64,000 nt of DNA from positions 1-64,000 of the forward strand of contig JACMNO010000109.1 in the NCBI GenBank assembly GCA_014378485.1, read 5' to 3'. The stretch is from Bacteroidia bacterium. GTDB taxonomy: Bacteria; Bacteroidota; Bacteroidia; B-17B0; Aurantibacillaceae. Positions 25,550-35,366 of the stretch are shown one piece after another. Every line of letters starts with the position of its first letter. The stretch's first letter is position 1. The notes beneath the pieces are model-generated. The model had not been told where the DNA came from, did no database searches, and was given only the letters and a program-made list of their open reading frames with translations. Both the position numbers and the translations under genes were made by a program.

Positions 25550-27538
25550 TTAGTTGATTAGTGTTTCGTTTTCTGTTTTCTTTTTTGGTTTATGATAATT
25601 TAAGCAAATACCTACTTCGTAATTTCTCATAGGCATGGGATTGTTGGATATCACTACATAATTTTTATTGAAGAGGTTGTTGATATTGCAAAATAGCTGC
25701 GTGTTTACTGAGCTGAATGAATAGGAGTAGTTGAATTTTAAATTAGAGATGTAATAAGGATTTAACCAAGCTGTATTATCACTTGCGGTAAATCGATAGC
25801 CGGTGTAACTGTTGTTGAACTGCACTTGAAAATTTTTGTATCCCACCATTAAACTTCCTTGTCCGTTATAACGTGGCGTAAATATTAATTGTCTTCCTTC
25901 GGAATTATCATTTTCGGTATTGTTTCTTTTATTGGTAGACAATACATAAGACGTGTTAATGATAATTTTAAACAGGAAATCCTTTTTTAAATAGGTTAAA
26001 TCTGTTCTTGTTTCTGTTCCCCGACTATATACTTCAGCAATATTTTGAGGACTCCAGTTTGAGTTGCCTGATGGAAGCCACATGATCCAGTTAGTGGTGT
26101 GCCTGTTGAAATAAGTAGCTTCGATAAATAAGGCCAGGTTATTTTTTTTATAATTTATTTCAAGGCCTCCTTCTAATTCATAACTGTCTTCAGGTTTTAA
26201 ATTTGGATTGCCACCCGGTTTCCAGTAAAGGTCATTTAAGGTTGGTTGCCTGAAAGATCTGTTGGCATTTACTTTTGCTGCCAGCAGTTTAGTTAACTGA
26301 TAATGAATGCCGGTGTTGCCGGTAAAAGGGATGAACGTTTGATCAGTGAATTCTTTTCTTACCGCGATATTGTAACTGAATTTTGAATTCAATAAACTCA
26401 ATTTATATGCAAGGAAAAAAGCAACCTTAGATAAATGATGATACTGATTTTCACTTTCATTATTTTCTTCAGTTGCTAAGATCGTATTGTAATTTGTAAA
26501 ATTTACCCCGAAATTAAATGTATGGTTATTGTGTGAGATCAGATTGTCATTTTCCGCTATAAACGTTTTGATCGTGCTTTTGCTGTATAGATTACTGGCG
26601 CTATCGGTATAATTTAGCTTATCATTAAAAAATCCCAGGCGGATTGTTGAACTTAAGCGGCGCTTCAAATAATTCCAATCCGCATTTAATTTTAAATTTT
26701 CATCTTCCTGGTTTTTTTTACTGGCAACTGTTGTGTATGATGGTAAATTCCTAAACATTGAATTATACCATGCGCGAATATTTATTTTTTGAAAGGGCGA
26801 AACATAAGCAGAGATTTCCTGCAACAGGCCTTTGGCAGTATAATTTGCGTGTATAACCTGCTTGTTGGGATTTTCTTTATCTAATGTGTCTTTATAATTA
26901 TAGTTGTTTTCTGAAGTAGTGAAATATATTTTGGTGTTAGACACTATTTTTTTATAACTTAATAATACGCCGGTTGCTATTTTTTTGGTATCAAAACTTC
27001 CGGTACTCATTTGCAGTTTTGTTTTAAAGCCCTGGTTAAATATTGTTTTATTTTGAAGGTGAATGCTCCCGCCAATAGCACCACTGCCCCACAAGGAACT
27101 GCCGCCACCATATTCTAAAGTAACATTATCAAAGAACAGCGTCGGAACAATGCTCAGATCCGGCATACCTAACATGGCATTCTGAATATTTAATCCATTC
27201 CACAGTAAAGCTGTTTGATAAGAGCTGCCTCCTCGCATACTGGTAGTGGCCATGTTTCCATTACCATAAGTTTTTATATGAATTGTCGATTGGTTTGATA
27301 ACAAGTCTGCCAAAGATGTTGTGTTATAACGTGCTAATGTTAAACTATCAATGGAAACTGATTTCTTTGAATTTTGCAGTAGTTCCTGCTTGGTTTGGAA
27401 AACAGAGACTTCAGGCAGTTGATGAAGACTTGTATCTTTTTGCTGTGAATAAATAGTAACGGAAAAGAAAAAATATAAAAGAAACACACCAACAGATGAC
27501 GCAGTTTTGGATAAGATATATGTCCTTGTACTTTTCAT
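25550..27538 (-). CDS. btuB: TonB-dependent vitamin B12 receptor BtuB
   Basis: A 662-residue outer-membrane beta-barrel with an N-terminal plug. After a signal peptide, LPEVSVFQTKQELLQ resembles a TonB-box region; the plug shows SLADLLSNQSTIHIKTYGNGNMATTSMRGGSSYQTALLWNG and LEYGGGSSLWGSGAIGGSIHL. The barrel ends in an aromatic-rich C-terminus as expected. Uptake of cobalamin is strongly supported by the cobalamin riboswitch directly upstream. First gene of the operon with DUF4465 (11 bases away) and the BtuG-like gene. ABC transporter genes are not in this window. Confidence 0.93.
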   Translation of the reverse strand: MKSTRTYILSKTASSVGVFLLYFFFSVTIYSQQKDTSLHQLPEVSVFQTKQELLQNSKKSVSIDSLTLARYNTTSLADLLSNQSTIHIKTYGNGNMATTSMRGGSSYQTALLWNGLNIQNAMLGMPDLSIVPTLFFDNVTLEYGGGSSLWGSGAIGGSIHLQNKTIFNQGFKTKLQMSTGSFDTKKIATGVLLSYKKIVSNTKIYFTTSENNYNYKDTLDKENPNKQVIHANYTAKGLLQEISAYVSPFQKINIRAWYNSMFRNLPSYTTVASKKNQEDENLKLNADWNYLKRRLSSTIRLGFFNDKLNYTDSASNLYSKSTIKTFIAENDNLISHNNHTFNFGVNFTNYNTILATEENNESENQYHHLSKVAFFLAYKLSLLNSKFSYNIAVRKEFTDQTFIPFTGNTGIHYQLTKLLAAKVNANRSFRQPTLNDLYWKPGGNPNLKPEDSYELEGGLEINYKKNNLALFIEATYFNRHTTNWIMWLPSGNSNWSPQNIAEVYSRGTETRTDLTYLKKDFLFKIIINTSYVLSTNKRNNTENDNSEGRQLIFTPRYNGQGSLMVGYKNFQVQFNNSYTGYRFTASDNTAWLNPYYISNLKFNYSYSFSSVNTQLFCNINNLFNKNYVVISNNPMPMRNYEVGICLNYHKPKKKTENETLIN

Positions 27539-27550
27539 TTTTACTTTTTA

Positions 27551-27620
27551 CAAAAAAAGCTACAAGGGAAAATAAAAAACAATATGTTGCCTGAACATTC
27601 TGTTTTCTGTTAGCTTTTGT
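27551..27620 (-). promoter_or_regulatory. Candidate terminator / expression platform of the B12 riboswitch
   Basis: Between the riboswitch and btuB, AAAAGCTAACAG (minus strand, 27607-27620) can pair with TTGTAGCTTTT (27551-27563), and the second arm runs into seven T. This could be a terminator that forms when cobalamin binds, cutting off btuB. The stem is short with a bulge, so it remains tentative. Confidence 0.45.
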
Positions 27621-27640
27621 TTCCCCGAAAGCTTCAAAAT

Positions 27641-27824
27641 GCGATTTGGCAGGTCTTCTGACTCGTCTTTGTTTTTAAGCCTTCCCGTTTGTCTGAGACT
27701 CACAGTGGCACATGATAAAAACATTATTTAAGACTTACAGCAGCGGGCACTGTTCATGAATTTCACATGATTCCCTCTTAATTTTAATCTCATTTAAAAA
27801 TGATATAAAAACCAAATTGCGATG
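27641..27824 (-). ncRNA. Cobalamin (B12) riboswitch
   Basis: On the minus strand the family hallmarks appear in order: AAGAGGGAA, GTGAAATTC, CCCGCTGCTGTAA, the B12 box GCCACTGTGAG, GGGAAGGC and GAGTCAGAAGACCTGCC. Outer stem halves CCAAATTGC and GCGATTTGG close the structure. It lies about 100 bases ahead of btuB and should lower its expression when adenosylcobalamin or related cobamides are abundant. Confidence 0.93.
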
Positions 27825-27845
27825 CAAATGTATGTAATAAAAAAC

Positions 27846-27880
27846 AAAACCGCGCATTTAATTAAATGCGCGGTTTAAAA
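27846..27880 (-). terminator. Rho-independent terminator after the UspA gene
   Basis: Stem AAACCGCGCATTTAA / TTAAATGCGCGGTTT, followed on the minus strand by TTGTTTTTTATT. It ends the UspA transcript just before the riboswitch region. Confidence 0.85.
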
Positions 27881-27897
27881 TCAGTATTTATAAACTA

Positions 27898-28800
27898 TTA
27901 GGTTCCGGCTAACATATCTCCCCATGACGCACCATCAGGTTGGTCTTCGGCCTTAATACTTAAAACAGGAACTTTAGAATGATGAATCACCTGCAAAGCA
28001 TAAGGTCCTAAAAAGAAACCGCTCAACTCAGCATCCTGATCTGTCATAATAGAGATTAAATCACCTCCGACTTTTTCACAATAATTTACAGTGGCAACAG
28101 CGCGGTTTTTTACATTTTCAACTAGTTCAGTTGTACATGCAACTCCTTTGTCTTTTGCTGCCGTATCAACCTGACGAAGCATTACCTGCATTGCATGTTT
28201 TTTATTTTCTTCATCATCTGCTAAAATTCCTACGGCATAAATCTGTGCAGAAAATTGCTTGGCTAATTCAAGTGTTAAAACAACTTTATGTCTGGTGTGT
28301 TCTGAAGTATCTATTGGTAAAACGATTTTCTTGTAGCCGAATTTATTCGCGTGTTCACTCATGGTTAACACAGGGCATGGACTTTTTGTTAAAACTTTTA
28401 AAGCATTACTGCCTATGGTAAGGTCTTCCCAGGCACTATACCCATGTGTACCCATCACAATTAATCCTGCATTGATTTCTTTGGCAAATTTTATTATTTC
28501 AGCAGTTGGGTTCCCTGAATTAACAACCGTTGTTACAGTAATACCATTATATTCTTTTCTTATATCCTGCGCAAGTTGTTCCAGTTTTGCCTGCACTGCA
28601 ATAGAAGCTGTTTCAATATTATCAATCGTGATGCTGGGTGTAAATACATTAAATTTTTCCCAATGCCTTGTAATTATATGAACTAAAAAGATTTCTCCTT
28701 TGGTATACTGTGCTAAAAACGCACCATGTTTGATAGCCAATAGCGCAGTGTCAGAAAAATCTGTGGTAATGATAATTTTTTTTGTATTAAGATGTATCAT
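27898..28800 (-). CDS. Tandem-domain universal stress protein (UspA family)
   Basis: A 300-residue cytoplasmic protein made of two Usp domains. The first (about 5-148) begins KKIIITTDFSDTALLAIKHGA and has the ATP-binding-type tail GLIVMGTHGYSAWEDLTIGSNALKVLTKSPCPVL (G-2x-G-9x-G-S/N like). The second (about 158-280) begins KKIVLPIDTSEHTRHK and has a degenerate tail (DAELSGFFLGPYALQVIHHSKVPVL). Stress-related nucleotide-binding role from family knowledge; no specific target can be inferred. Confidence 0.92.
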   Translation of the reverse strand: MIHLNTKKIIITTDFSDTALLAIKHGAFLAQYTKGEIFLVHIITRHWEKFNVFTPSITIDNIETASIAVQAKLEQLAQDIRKEYNGITVTTVVNSGNPTAEIIKFAKEINAGLIVMGTHGYSAWEDLTIGSNALKVLTKSPCPVLTMSEHANKFGYKKIVLPIDTSEHTRHKVVLTLELAKQFSAQIYAVGILADDEENKKHAMQVMLRQVDTAAKDKGVACTTELVENVKNRAVATVNYCEKVGGDLISIMTDQDAELSGFFLGPYALQVIHHSKVPVLSIKAEDQPDGASWGDMLAGT

Positions 28801-28946
28801 ATGTTTTGTTTAGTTATTTAAAGTTAGAAAATAATCTTTGTAGTGTATTATTATGAGCATTAAAAAGTGTTCTAATTTATAATTTAAATTTCATTATTTC
28901 TGATAATTATCGTAACAATCATTACAATATTCACAGATATTAAAGA

Positions 28947-30203
28947 TTAATGGTTAATGACCTCGACATCTTTTACATTGTGTTTGTGTTTAAAAAAAAT
29001 GGCGAACAGTATGGCAATGATCGCAGAATAAATCGCAAAATAGGTCCAGATTCCCTGCCAGTTCTTATCTCCATTGTTTACAATAAAATAGTGATCAATC
29101 ATATAGCCACTTACTTTACTGCCAAGATATGCGCCCACCCCGTTTGTCATCATCATAAATAAACCCTGAGCGGATGAACGGATTTTTGAATCAGTAGTTG
29201 TTTCTATAAATAAGGAGCCCGATATATTGAAAAAGTCAAATGCCATTCCGTATATAATACATGACATAATAATCATCCACAAACCATCGGTTGGGTTGCC
29301 ATAAGCAAATAAGCCAAAACGTAATACCCATGCGATCATACTGAAAAGCATCACCTTTTTTATACCAAATCGTTTTAAGAAAAAAGGAATAGTCAGAATA
29401 AATACTGTTTCAGAGATCTGAGAAATAGACATAATAATAGTTGAATATTTCACCACTAGTGAATCCGAATATTCAGGAACTTTTTTAAAATCATCTAAAA
29501 AAGAATCGCCATACATATTGGTGAGTTGAAGGGCGGCACCTAAAAAAATGGAGAAAATAAAGAACAGAGCCATTTTGTAATTTGTAAAAAGCGTAAAAGC
29601 TTTAAGCCCTAATTGTTCAATAAATGATGTATCCTTAGCTATCGACTTTTGTGGAGGGCATTTAGGTAATGTAAAAGAATATATACCCAAAATAATGGCA
29701 AAAATGCCGGCGATGATAAATTGATTTGCATTTGCTTTACTACCGGTTAAGTTTGTAATCCACATTGCTACAATAAACCCAATTGTTCCCCACACTCTTA
29801 TTGGCGGAAATACTTTTATGACATCATAATTATTATTTTTTAATATGGTGTAGGCAATAGAATTAGAAAGTGATATGGTTGGCATATAAAAAATCATTGC
29901 TAAAAAAATAACATAATACAATGTATCAGGATCATTTACATATGGCACATAAAATAGAACGATGCCATAAAGTACATGTAAGATTCCATAAAGTTTTTCC
30001 GCATTTAACCATTTGTCGGCAATAATTCCGGTGATGGCAGGCATGAAAAGAGAGGAGAGTGCCAGGGTTGAAAATATGGCTCCAAACTGAGCGCCCGACC
30101 AGCCTTTTGCATTAAAACAATAGGTGCCGATAGTAATTAGCCAGGCTCCCCAAACAAAGAACTGAAGAAAACTCATTACAATCAAACGCATTTTTAAATT
30201 CAT
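28947..30203 (-). CDS. Nucleoside:H+ symporter family MFS transporter
   Basis: A 418-residue inner-membrane protein with about twelve hydrophobic helices. The N-terminus (MRLIVMSFLQFFVWGAWLITIGTY) and the segments FSTLALSSLFMPAITGIIADKW and SAQGLFMMMTNGVGAYLGSKVSG are typical of the NupG/XapB (Nuc_H_symport) group that imports nucleosides with protons. It stands alone between the UspA gene and a divergent gene. Exact substrate unproven. The 145-base gap on its 3' side shows no signal I can name. Confidence 0.85.
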   Translation of the reverse strand: MNLKMRLIVMSFLQFFVWGAWLITIGTYCFNAKGWSGAQFGAIFSTLALSSLFMPAITGIIADKWLNAEKLYGILHVLYGIVLFYVPYVNDPDTLYYVIFLAMIFYMPTISLSNSIAYTILKNNNYDVIKVFPPIRVWGTIGFIVAMWITNLTGSKANANQFIIAGIFAIILGIYSFTLPKCPPQKSIAKDTSFIEQLGLKAFTLFTNYKMALFFIFSIFLGAALQLTNMYGDSFLDDFKKVPEYSDSLVVKYSTIIMSISQISETVFILTIPFFLKRFGIKKVMLFSMIAWVLRFGLFAYGNPTDGLWMIIMSCIIYGMAFDFFNISGSLFIETTTDSKIRSSAQGLFMMMTNGVGAYLGSKVSGYMIDHYFIVNNGDKNWQGIWTYFAIYSAIIAILFAIFFKHKHNVKDVEVINH

Positions 30204-30304
30204 AGAAGTAGGTTGCTAAAATTATTTCATCACAAGGTATAAAAAAAAATTAAAATGTCACTAATGGTTTCATACAGTATTATAAATTCCAAAACAAGGA
30301 AATC

Positions 30305-31159
30305 ATGAACGTTAAACGCACTTTATTTGCAACACTAGTGAGCATTTGCATTACTACAGTTTCCGGGGGAAAAACAGTGGTTTCCCTTCAAAAAGCTTTT
30401 GATAAAAACTACATCACTGCCAAAGCTATTTGTAAAGGAGGCCTGGAGTTAGACTATTTGATTTCTAATTTATTAAAGGATTCGTTATTAATTGTTATTC
30501 CTGCCGGATGGAGATTCAATTCAGATGCCGGTAAAAATGATTACCAGGATATTTTATTAGCGCACGAAGAAATGCTGGTATTAAGGCCAAAAGAAACTAA
30601 AAAGTTTGATATAAGAGGATATTGTTGTGAAGCTACCAAAGGGGGTCCACAAAAGGGAGCGCCCTATACATTGGGGAAAATGGCTGATAGCAGCCTGGTA
30701 AGCCTGGCGCGATACCTAAATTGCCATAAGGTAGATTCAAATACGGAACAGTATAGTGTTTGGGCTATCAGCGATGGTAAAGAAACCGCCAATATTACAA
30801 GCAATGATGATTCTATTGCTGCTTTATTAAGAACCTTTGTGGCTACTGTTAAACGCGAACCCTTACCTTGGTACACATTATTAAAACGGTCTAAAATTAC
30901 AAGTTCGGGCGAAGTGCAGGACCACCCGGTAAGGTTTAAAGCCGATATTAATTACAGTGTATCGGAAACCTGTTACTCTTATTGTTATATCGTCGATTCT
31001 AAGGGTCAAAAGGTTTCTGAAATATTCGGAAAATGGCTTTTACCTGAAAATACTGAGTATAACTCAAATTTCAACGTAGCCGGTTTAGCAAAAGGCGAAT
31101 ATAAATTGGTTTTGGAGGCAAAAAACACAACCGTTTTCGAAAAAGCGTTTAAGATATAG
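30305..31159 (+). CDS. Secreted hypothetical protein
   Basis: A 284-residue protein with an N-terminal signal peptide (TLFATLVSICITTVSG). Residues about 25-190 hold segments such as VIPAGWRFNSDAGKNDYQDIL and KKFDIRGYCCEATKGGPQKGAPY, and the C-terminal 60 residues (FNVAGLAKGEYKLVLEAKNTTVFEKAF) resemble the beta-sandwich of sorting or Ig-like tails. I do not recognise the family. ATG at 30305, divergent from the nucleoside symporter. Confidence 0.7.
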   Translation: MNVKRTLFATLVSICITTVSGGKTVVSLQKAFDKNYITAKAICKGGLELDYLISNLLKDSLLIVIPAGWRFNSDAGKNDYQDILLAHEEMLVLRPKETKKFDIRGYCCEATKGGPQKGAPYTLGKMADSSLVSLARYLNCHKVDSNTEQYSVWAISDGKETANITSNDDSIAALLRTFVATVKREPLPWYTLLKRSKITSSGEVQDHPVRFKADINYSVSETCYSYCYIVDSKGQKVSEIFGKWLLPENTEYNSNFNVAGLAKGEYKLVLEAKNTTVFEKAFKI

Positions 31160-31279
31160 TTCTCAATTACTTGATTTATTGCAGAGTTTATATATAAGTT
31201 GTCAATTTATTGTTTTTTAGATGTTTCGTTAGCATAATTCAATTAATTTTTTACTTTTGCAGGAAAATAAATTAAAATT

Positions 31280-31501
31280 ATGTATTGGACTTTAGAATTA
31301 GCATCGTGGTTGGAAGATGCACCTTGGCCTGCAACTAAGGATGAGTTAATAGATTTTGCTATTCGTTCTGGTGCACCAATGGAAGTAATTGAAAATTTAC
31401 AGGAAATGGAAGACGAAGGTGAAGCTTACGAAACCATTGAAGAGATTTGGCCTGATTATCCAACAAAAGATGATTTCTTCTTTAACGAAGACGAATATTA
31501 A
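31280..31501 (+). CDS. DUF2795 family small protein
   Basis: A 73-residue acidic protein conserved in Bacteroidota. MYWTLELASWLEDAPWPATKDELIDFAIRSGAPMEVIENLQEMEDEG shows the DUF2795 core; the C-terminus is Glu/Asp rich (FFFNEDEY). No known function. A TACTTTTG box at 31252-31259 lies 21 bases before the ATG, and a strong terminator follows, so it is a single-gene transcript. Confidence 0.9.
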   Translation: MYWTLELASWLEDAPWPATKDELIDFAIRSGAPMEVIENLQEMEDEGEAYETIEEIWPDYPTKDDFFFNEDEY

Positions 31502-31507
31502 TAAGAT

Positions 31508-31536
31508 AAAAAAACCAGCTAAAAGCTGGTTTTTTT
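31508..31536. terminator. Bidirectional terminator
   Basis: AAAAAACCAGC-TAAAA-GCTGGTTTTTTT between converging genes at 31501 and 31552; A and T runs on both sides allow use in both directions. Confidence 0.9.
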
Positions 31537-31551
31537 ATAAGTGAATTGTTT

Positions 31552-31965
31552 TTAATCTTTATCCATCGGATTTTCTTTTCCTCCAGCTTTCCTTTCTTTC
31601 TGTTTTGCTTTTAGGATGCCAAATTGCTCAGGTGTTAGAACAACTTTTAAATTCTGATGAGTTTGTTTTCGGTTAGCAACTAATTCTTTATTTTTAGCTT
31701 CATCCTTAGGTTGAGTTTTATATTTCTCGTTAATCTCATCTGCTTTTTTAACTTTAGTCAAAAACAAATCATAAACCTTTGGTTTTTGTTCAGGTGTAAG
31801 GTTAACTTCTGTGCTTAAGGTTTCCATTTGCTTTTGCGCGCGTTGTTCCGGTGTCTTTTTTTCGCGGGCTGAGTGATCAGCTTTGGTTGGTTTAGCTATT
31901 TCTTGTGCACTTACAGAGGTGGCAAGTGCAATGAAACATCCTGCTAATAGAATTACTTTTTTCAT
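31552..31965 (-). CDS. Exported LTxxQ-motif (Spy/CpxP-like) protein
   Basis: A 137-residue periplasmic protein. A signal peptide (MKKVILLAGCFIALATSVSAQE) is followed by a charged helical body with two LTPEQ motifs (VNLTPEQKPKVYDLF; VVLTPEQFGILKAK), the hallmark of the Spy/CpxP/DUF4890-like helical family. Such proteins are chaperone-like or stress related, but the function of this subgroup is unknown. Converges with the DUF2795 gene on a shared terminator. Confidence 0.8.
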   Translation of the reverse strand: MKKVILLAGCFIALATSVSAQEIAKPTKADHSAREKKTPEQRAQKQMETLSTEVNLTPEQKPKVYDLFLTKVKKADEINEKYKTQPKDEAKNKELVANRKQTHQNLKVVLTPEQFGILKAKQKERKAGGKENPMDKD

Positions 31966-32043
31966 GTGAATGGTGTATTAGTTAATAATTGATTCATTGT
32001 TTGACGCAATTATTAGCCGAAAGTTTAATACCCTGATAGAATA

Positions 32044-33048
32044 TTAATATTGCACTTTTGGAATCATTCCCCTAATCCCCATATCAACCGGATATTCATT
32101 ACCGGTTTCAGGTTGATAATATCCGTCTCCGTTTGGATCAACAAATTCAAAACTATTATTAGTTGATAAAGACACTGTGACGATAATATCGTTTGTGATG
32201 GTAGTAGGAATGGTTAAGTTTAATGGATTTCCATTAACGTCTGTAAATACTGCCGTCACTACACAACTTCCGGCAGGAATTGGAGAATTAGCAAAATTCG
32301 GATTTACAACTGTTGTAGATCCGGCAGGCGCTTGCCCATCTCCTTTCCAATAGCCATAACCATTTATATAAGTTTCAAATCCCCAATAACCTTGCGGATG
32401 ATTTACATTAGGGCCACCAACAGATGAAGAAGGAATATAGTCCTGATCTTTAATTTTGTATTTGGTAACATAAGTTTTATAACCCAAGAAAGACGCCACC
32501 GTTCCAGTACCGATATGATTTCCGGGTAATGCATTGGCTTTGTATGGAATAGTATAATTTTGGTAAGAAAGAGATAATCTTAACCATTTATAGGTTGCTC
32601 CGGGTGTTAATTGGCTCAATGGAATAGAGAAAAATGTGACCCCTTCTTTAACAACTGTAGATTTGCTAAACTGTATGGCTGTGGTACCACCTGCCGCTGT
32701 TTCAGGTGCGTGGTAAAGTACGTTGCCACCACCTAATGCTGTTAAATCACCGGGAGCTAATTCAATATAATGTGCCGCCATTTGGTTAAATATTGGAGAA
32801 TAGGCACTATGGCCTGCCGGTAATGAAGTTAAAGGATTACCAAAGGCATCTAATCGGGCCTGGGTAGAGTCGAATTTGAATTTAAAAATTAAGTGCGGGC
32901 CTGTTCCTGTAGATGTCCAAACAGTGTCAGGATATATTTTTTCAGGTGTCACGGTTGTAGTTGGAGTTTCTTCAGGGGCAGCTTTTTCTTTTTTTTTGCA
33001 GGAAAACAGCACGCTGCAAATTAATAGTAAACTAAATATCTTTTTCAT
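32044..33048 (-). CDS. Lipoprotein of unknown function
   Basis: About 334 residues from the ATG at 33048, which starts a lipoprotein signal peptide (MKKIFSLLLICSVLFSC); the frame continues 19 codons upstream but that would bury the signal. The lipidated Cys is followed by a Lys/Glu/Pro/Thr linker and a beta-rich domain (TPGATYKWLRLSLSYQNYTIPYKANALPG; GFETYINGYGYW; EYPVDMGIRGMIPKVQY). I do not recognise the fold. Probably surface exposed or periplasmic. Confidence 0.75.
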   Translation of the reverse strand: MKKIFSLLLICSVLFSCKKKEKAAPEETPTTTVTPEKIYPDTVWTSTGTGPHLIFKFKFDSTQARLDAFGNPLTSLPAGHSAYSPIFNQMAAHYIELAPGDLTALGGGNVLYHAPETAAGGTTAIQFSKSTVVKEGVTFFSIPLSQLTPGATYKWLRLSLSYQNYTIPYKANALPGNHIGTGTVASFLGYKTYVTKYKIKDQDYIPSSSVGGPNVNHPQGYWGFETYINGYGYWKGDGQAPAGSTTVVNPNFANSPIPAGSCVVTAVFTDVNGNPLNLTIPTTITNDIIVTVSLSTNNSFEFVDPNGDGYYQPETGNEYPVDMGIRGMIPKVQY

Positions 33049-33159
33049 AGTAAATTTTTGTTTAACGAATATACAAAAGAAATCATTTATTTTTTTAAAA
33101 AACAATTCCCTGCCGTAAAAGCAAGGAATTATAGGTGTGCAGTAAAAAATAAAGATTAA

Positions 33160-35328
33160 TTAAACAATCGGTTCTTCGTTTTTAGGAAGGATAGTTGAGT
33201 TTAACTCCTTTTCTTTTTCTCTCTCATTGTTTTCTTTTGCCAGTTCTATTTCTTCAGCAATATCTTTAGCAAAAGGTCGTTTCCCGAAAATAGTTTCCAA
33301 ATCTTCTTTAAAAATAACTTCCTTTTCCAATAGCTTTTCAGCTAATTGAGTCAGTTTTTCTTTATTGGCTAATAATATGGCTTTTGTTCTGGCATAAGCA
33401 ATATCAATCATCTTCTTAACTTCTTCATCAATAATTCGGGCAGTGTTTTCACTATACGGTTTATTAAAACTGTATTCACTTTGTCCTGAGCTATCATAGT
33501 AACTTACATTACCGATCTTATCATTTAATCCGTAATATACAATACTGGCATAAGCCTGGCGTGTGATTTTTTCTAGATCGCTTAATGCACCGGTAGAAAT
33601 TTTACCGAAAATAATTTCTTCAGCAGCACGACCACCTAGGGTTGCGCACATTTCATCAACAATTTGTTCGGTAGTAGTAATTTGCCTTTCTTCCGGTAAA
33701 TACCAGGCGGCTCCTAATGAACGTCCGCGTGGCACAATGGTTACTTTAATTAAAGGAGAAGCATGTTCACACATCCAACTTACCGTTGCATGTCCTGCTT
33801 CATGAAAAGCAATCACTCGTTTTTCGGAAGGAGTAATGATCTTGTTTTTCTTTTCCAGTCCGGCAATTATCCTGTCAACCGCATCTAAAAAATCCTGACG
33901 AGTAACTTGTTTTTTGTTAACTCTGGCTGCAATTAAAGCAGCCTCATTACAAATGTTTGCAATATCAGCGCCACTAAAACCGGGCGTTTGTTTTGCTAAG
34001 AAATCAACATCAACAGATGAATCAATTTTAATTTTCTTTAAATGTACTTTAAATATTTCCTTACGCTCAACTACATCCGGCATGTCAACATAAATTTGTC
34101 TGTCAAAACGGCCTGCGCGCATTAGGGCTCTATCTAAAATATCAGCACGGTTAGTAGCAGCTAAAATAATTACGCCGCTATTGGTACCAAAACCATCCAT
34201 TTCTGTCAACAACTGGTTCAAGGTGTTTTCACGTTCGTCGTTTCCGCCGGCTGCTGCATTTTTACCACGTGCACGTCCAATCGCATCTATCTCATCAATA
34301 AAAATAATACATGGCGCTTTTTCTTTGGCTTGTTTAAATAAATCACGCACACGTGAAGCTCCAACGCCTACAAACATCTCCACAAAATCAGAACCTGATA
34401 AAGAGAAGAAAGGAACTTTAGCTTCACCGGCGACTGCCTTTGCCAATAAGGTTTTTCCGGTTCCCGGAGGGCCAACTAATAAGGCACCTTTTGGAATTTT
34501 TGCACCAAGGTCTGTATATTTTTTAGGGTTCTTTAGGAAATCAACAATTTCCATCACCTCCACTTTTGCGCCATCTAATCCGGCTACATCATTAAATGTA
34601 ACATTTACATTGGAGTCTTTATCAAACAAAACAGCCTTTGATTTTCCGATATTAAATATCTGTCCGGCTCCACCACCTGCGCCACCGCCCATTCTTCGCA
34701 TCATCACAATCCACAAAATAACCATAATGGCAATTGGTAACATCCAGCCTAAATGATCACTCCATTCTGTTCTATCTTGTCGTGAAGGAGAAATTCTTAA
34801 GGACATCGGTAAATTAGCATTAGCCTGAACCTGGCGTACTTGTTCCAAAAAATCTTTTACATCAGGAACAGACACTTTAAAATGAGGGCCAGGTGCGACT
34901 TTAGGATTAGGAAACAATTGAACCATTTTTCCGCTTTTATCCGGTTGAAAATAGCGTTGCAATCCTAAACTATCCTTGCTGATGGTAATTTCAGCCGTCT
35001 TTTCGTTTACAATCACAATTTCTCGCACATCGCCTTTAGCTAACATGTTTTGCTCAAATTGTGTTTGATCTACTTCATAAATTTTCCCTTCAAAATCCTG
35101 TCCAAAAAACACAAAACCTAAAAGGCCAACAATCACTAACCCATAGATCCAGTAAAAGCTATTGCCTCCGTTTGAACCTCCGGCGCCTGAGCCACCAAAA
35201 GGATTGGCAGGTTTTTTACCAAAACGGTCTTTTATTTTTTCAAACTGTTTTTTCCTTTCTTCTTCAGGAGAAGGAGGGGTAGGGTCATCGGTTTTTGGTA
35301 TTTTATTTTCTTCTTGTTCGTTGCTCAT
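33160..35328 (-). CDS. ftsH: ATP-dependent zinc metalloprotease FtsH
   Basis: A 722-residue membrane-bound AAA+ protease that degrades misfolded membrane and regulatory proteins. Order: charged, Gly-rich N-terminus; transmembrane helix ([18 protein letters not shown]); periplasmic domain; second helix ([15 protein letters not shown]); AAA domain with Walker A GPPGTGKT (about 284-291), Walker [17 protein letters not shown]41 protease domain with HEAGH near 510. The C-terminus is Glu/Lys rich. It follows rsfS by 38 bases. Confidence 0.98.
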   Translation of the reverse strand: MSNEQEENKIPKTDDPTPPSPEEERKKQFEKIKDRFGKKPANPFGGSGAGGSNGGNSFYWIYGLVIVGLLGFVFFGQDFEGKIYEVDQTQFEQNMLAKGDVREIVIVNEKTAEITISKDSLGLQRYFQPDKSGKMVQLFPNPKVAPGPHFKVSVPDVKDFLEQVRQVQANANLPMSLRISPSRQDRTEWSDHLGWMLPIAIMVILWIVMMRRMGGGAGGGAGQIFNIGKSKAVLFDKDSNVNVTFNDVAGLDGAKVEVMEIVDFLKNPKKYTDLGAKIPKGALLVGPPGTGKTLLAKAVAGEAKVPFFSLSGSDFVEMFVGVGASRVRDLFKQAKEKAPCIIFIDEIDAIGRARGKNAAAGGNDERENTLNQLLTEMDGFGTNSGVIILAATNRADILDRALMRAGRFDRQIYVDMPDVVERKEIFKVHLKKIKIDSSVDVDFLAKQTPGFSGADIANICNEAALIAARVNKKQVTRQDFLDAVDRIIAGLEKKNKIITPSEKRVIAFHEAGHATVSWMCEHASPLIKVTIVPRGRSLGAAWYLPEERQITTTEQIVDEMCATLGGRAAEEIIFGKISTGALSDLEKITRQAYASIVYYGLNDKIGNVSYYDSSGQSEYSFNKPYSENTARIIDEEVKKMIDIAYARTKAILLANKEKLTQLAEKLLEKEVIFKEDLETIFGKRPFAKDIAEEIELAKENNEREKEKELNSTILPKNEEPIV

Positions 35329-35366
35329 AATCAGGAAATATAACGTATAGTTTTATGTTTTTTTTC

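Noticed and set aside
34181-34756. 191-codon frame antisense to ftsH
   Set aside because: Lies fully inside the AAA domain of ftsH on the other strand; composition is a shadow of the real gene.
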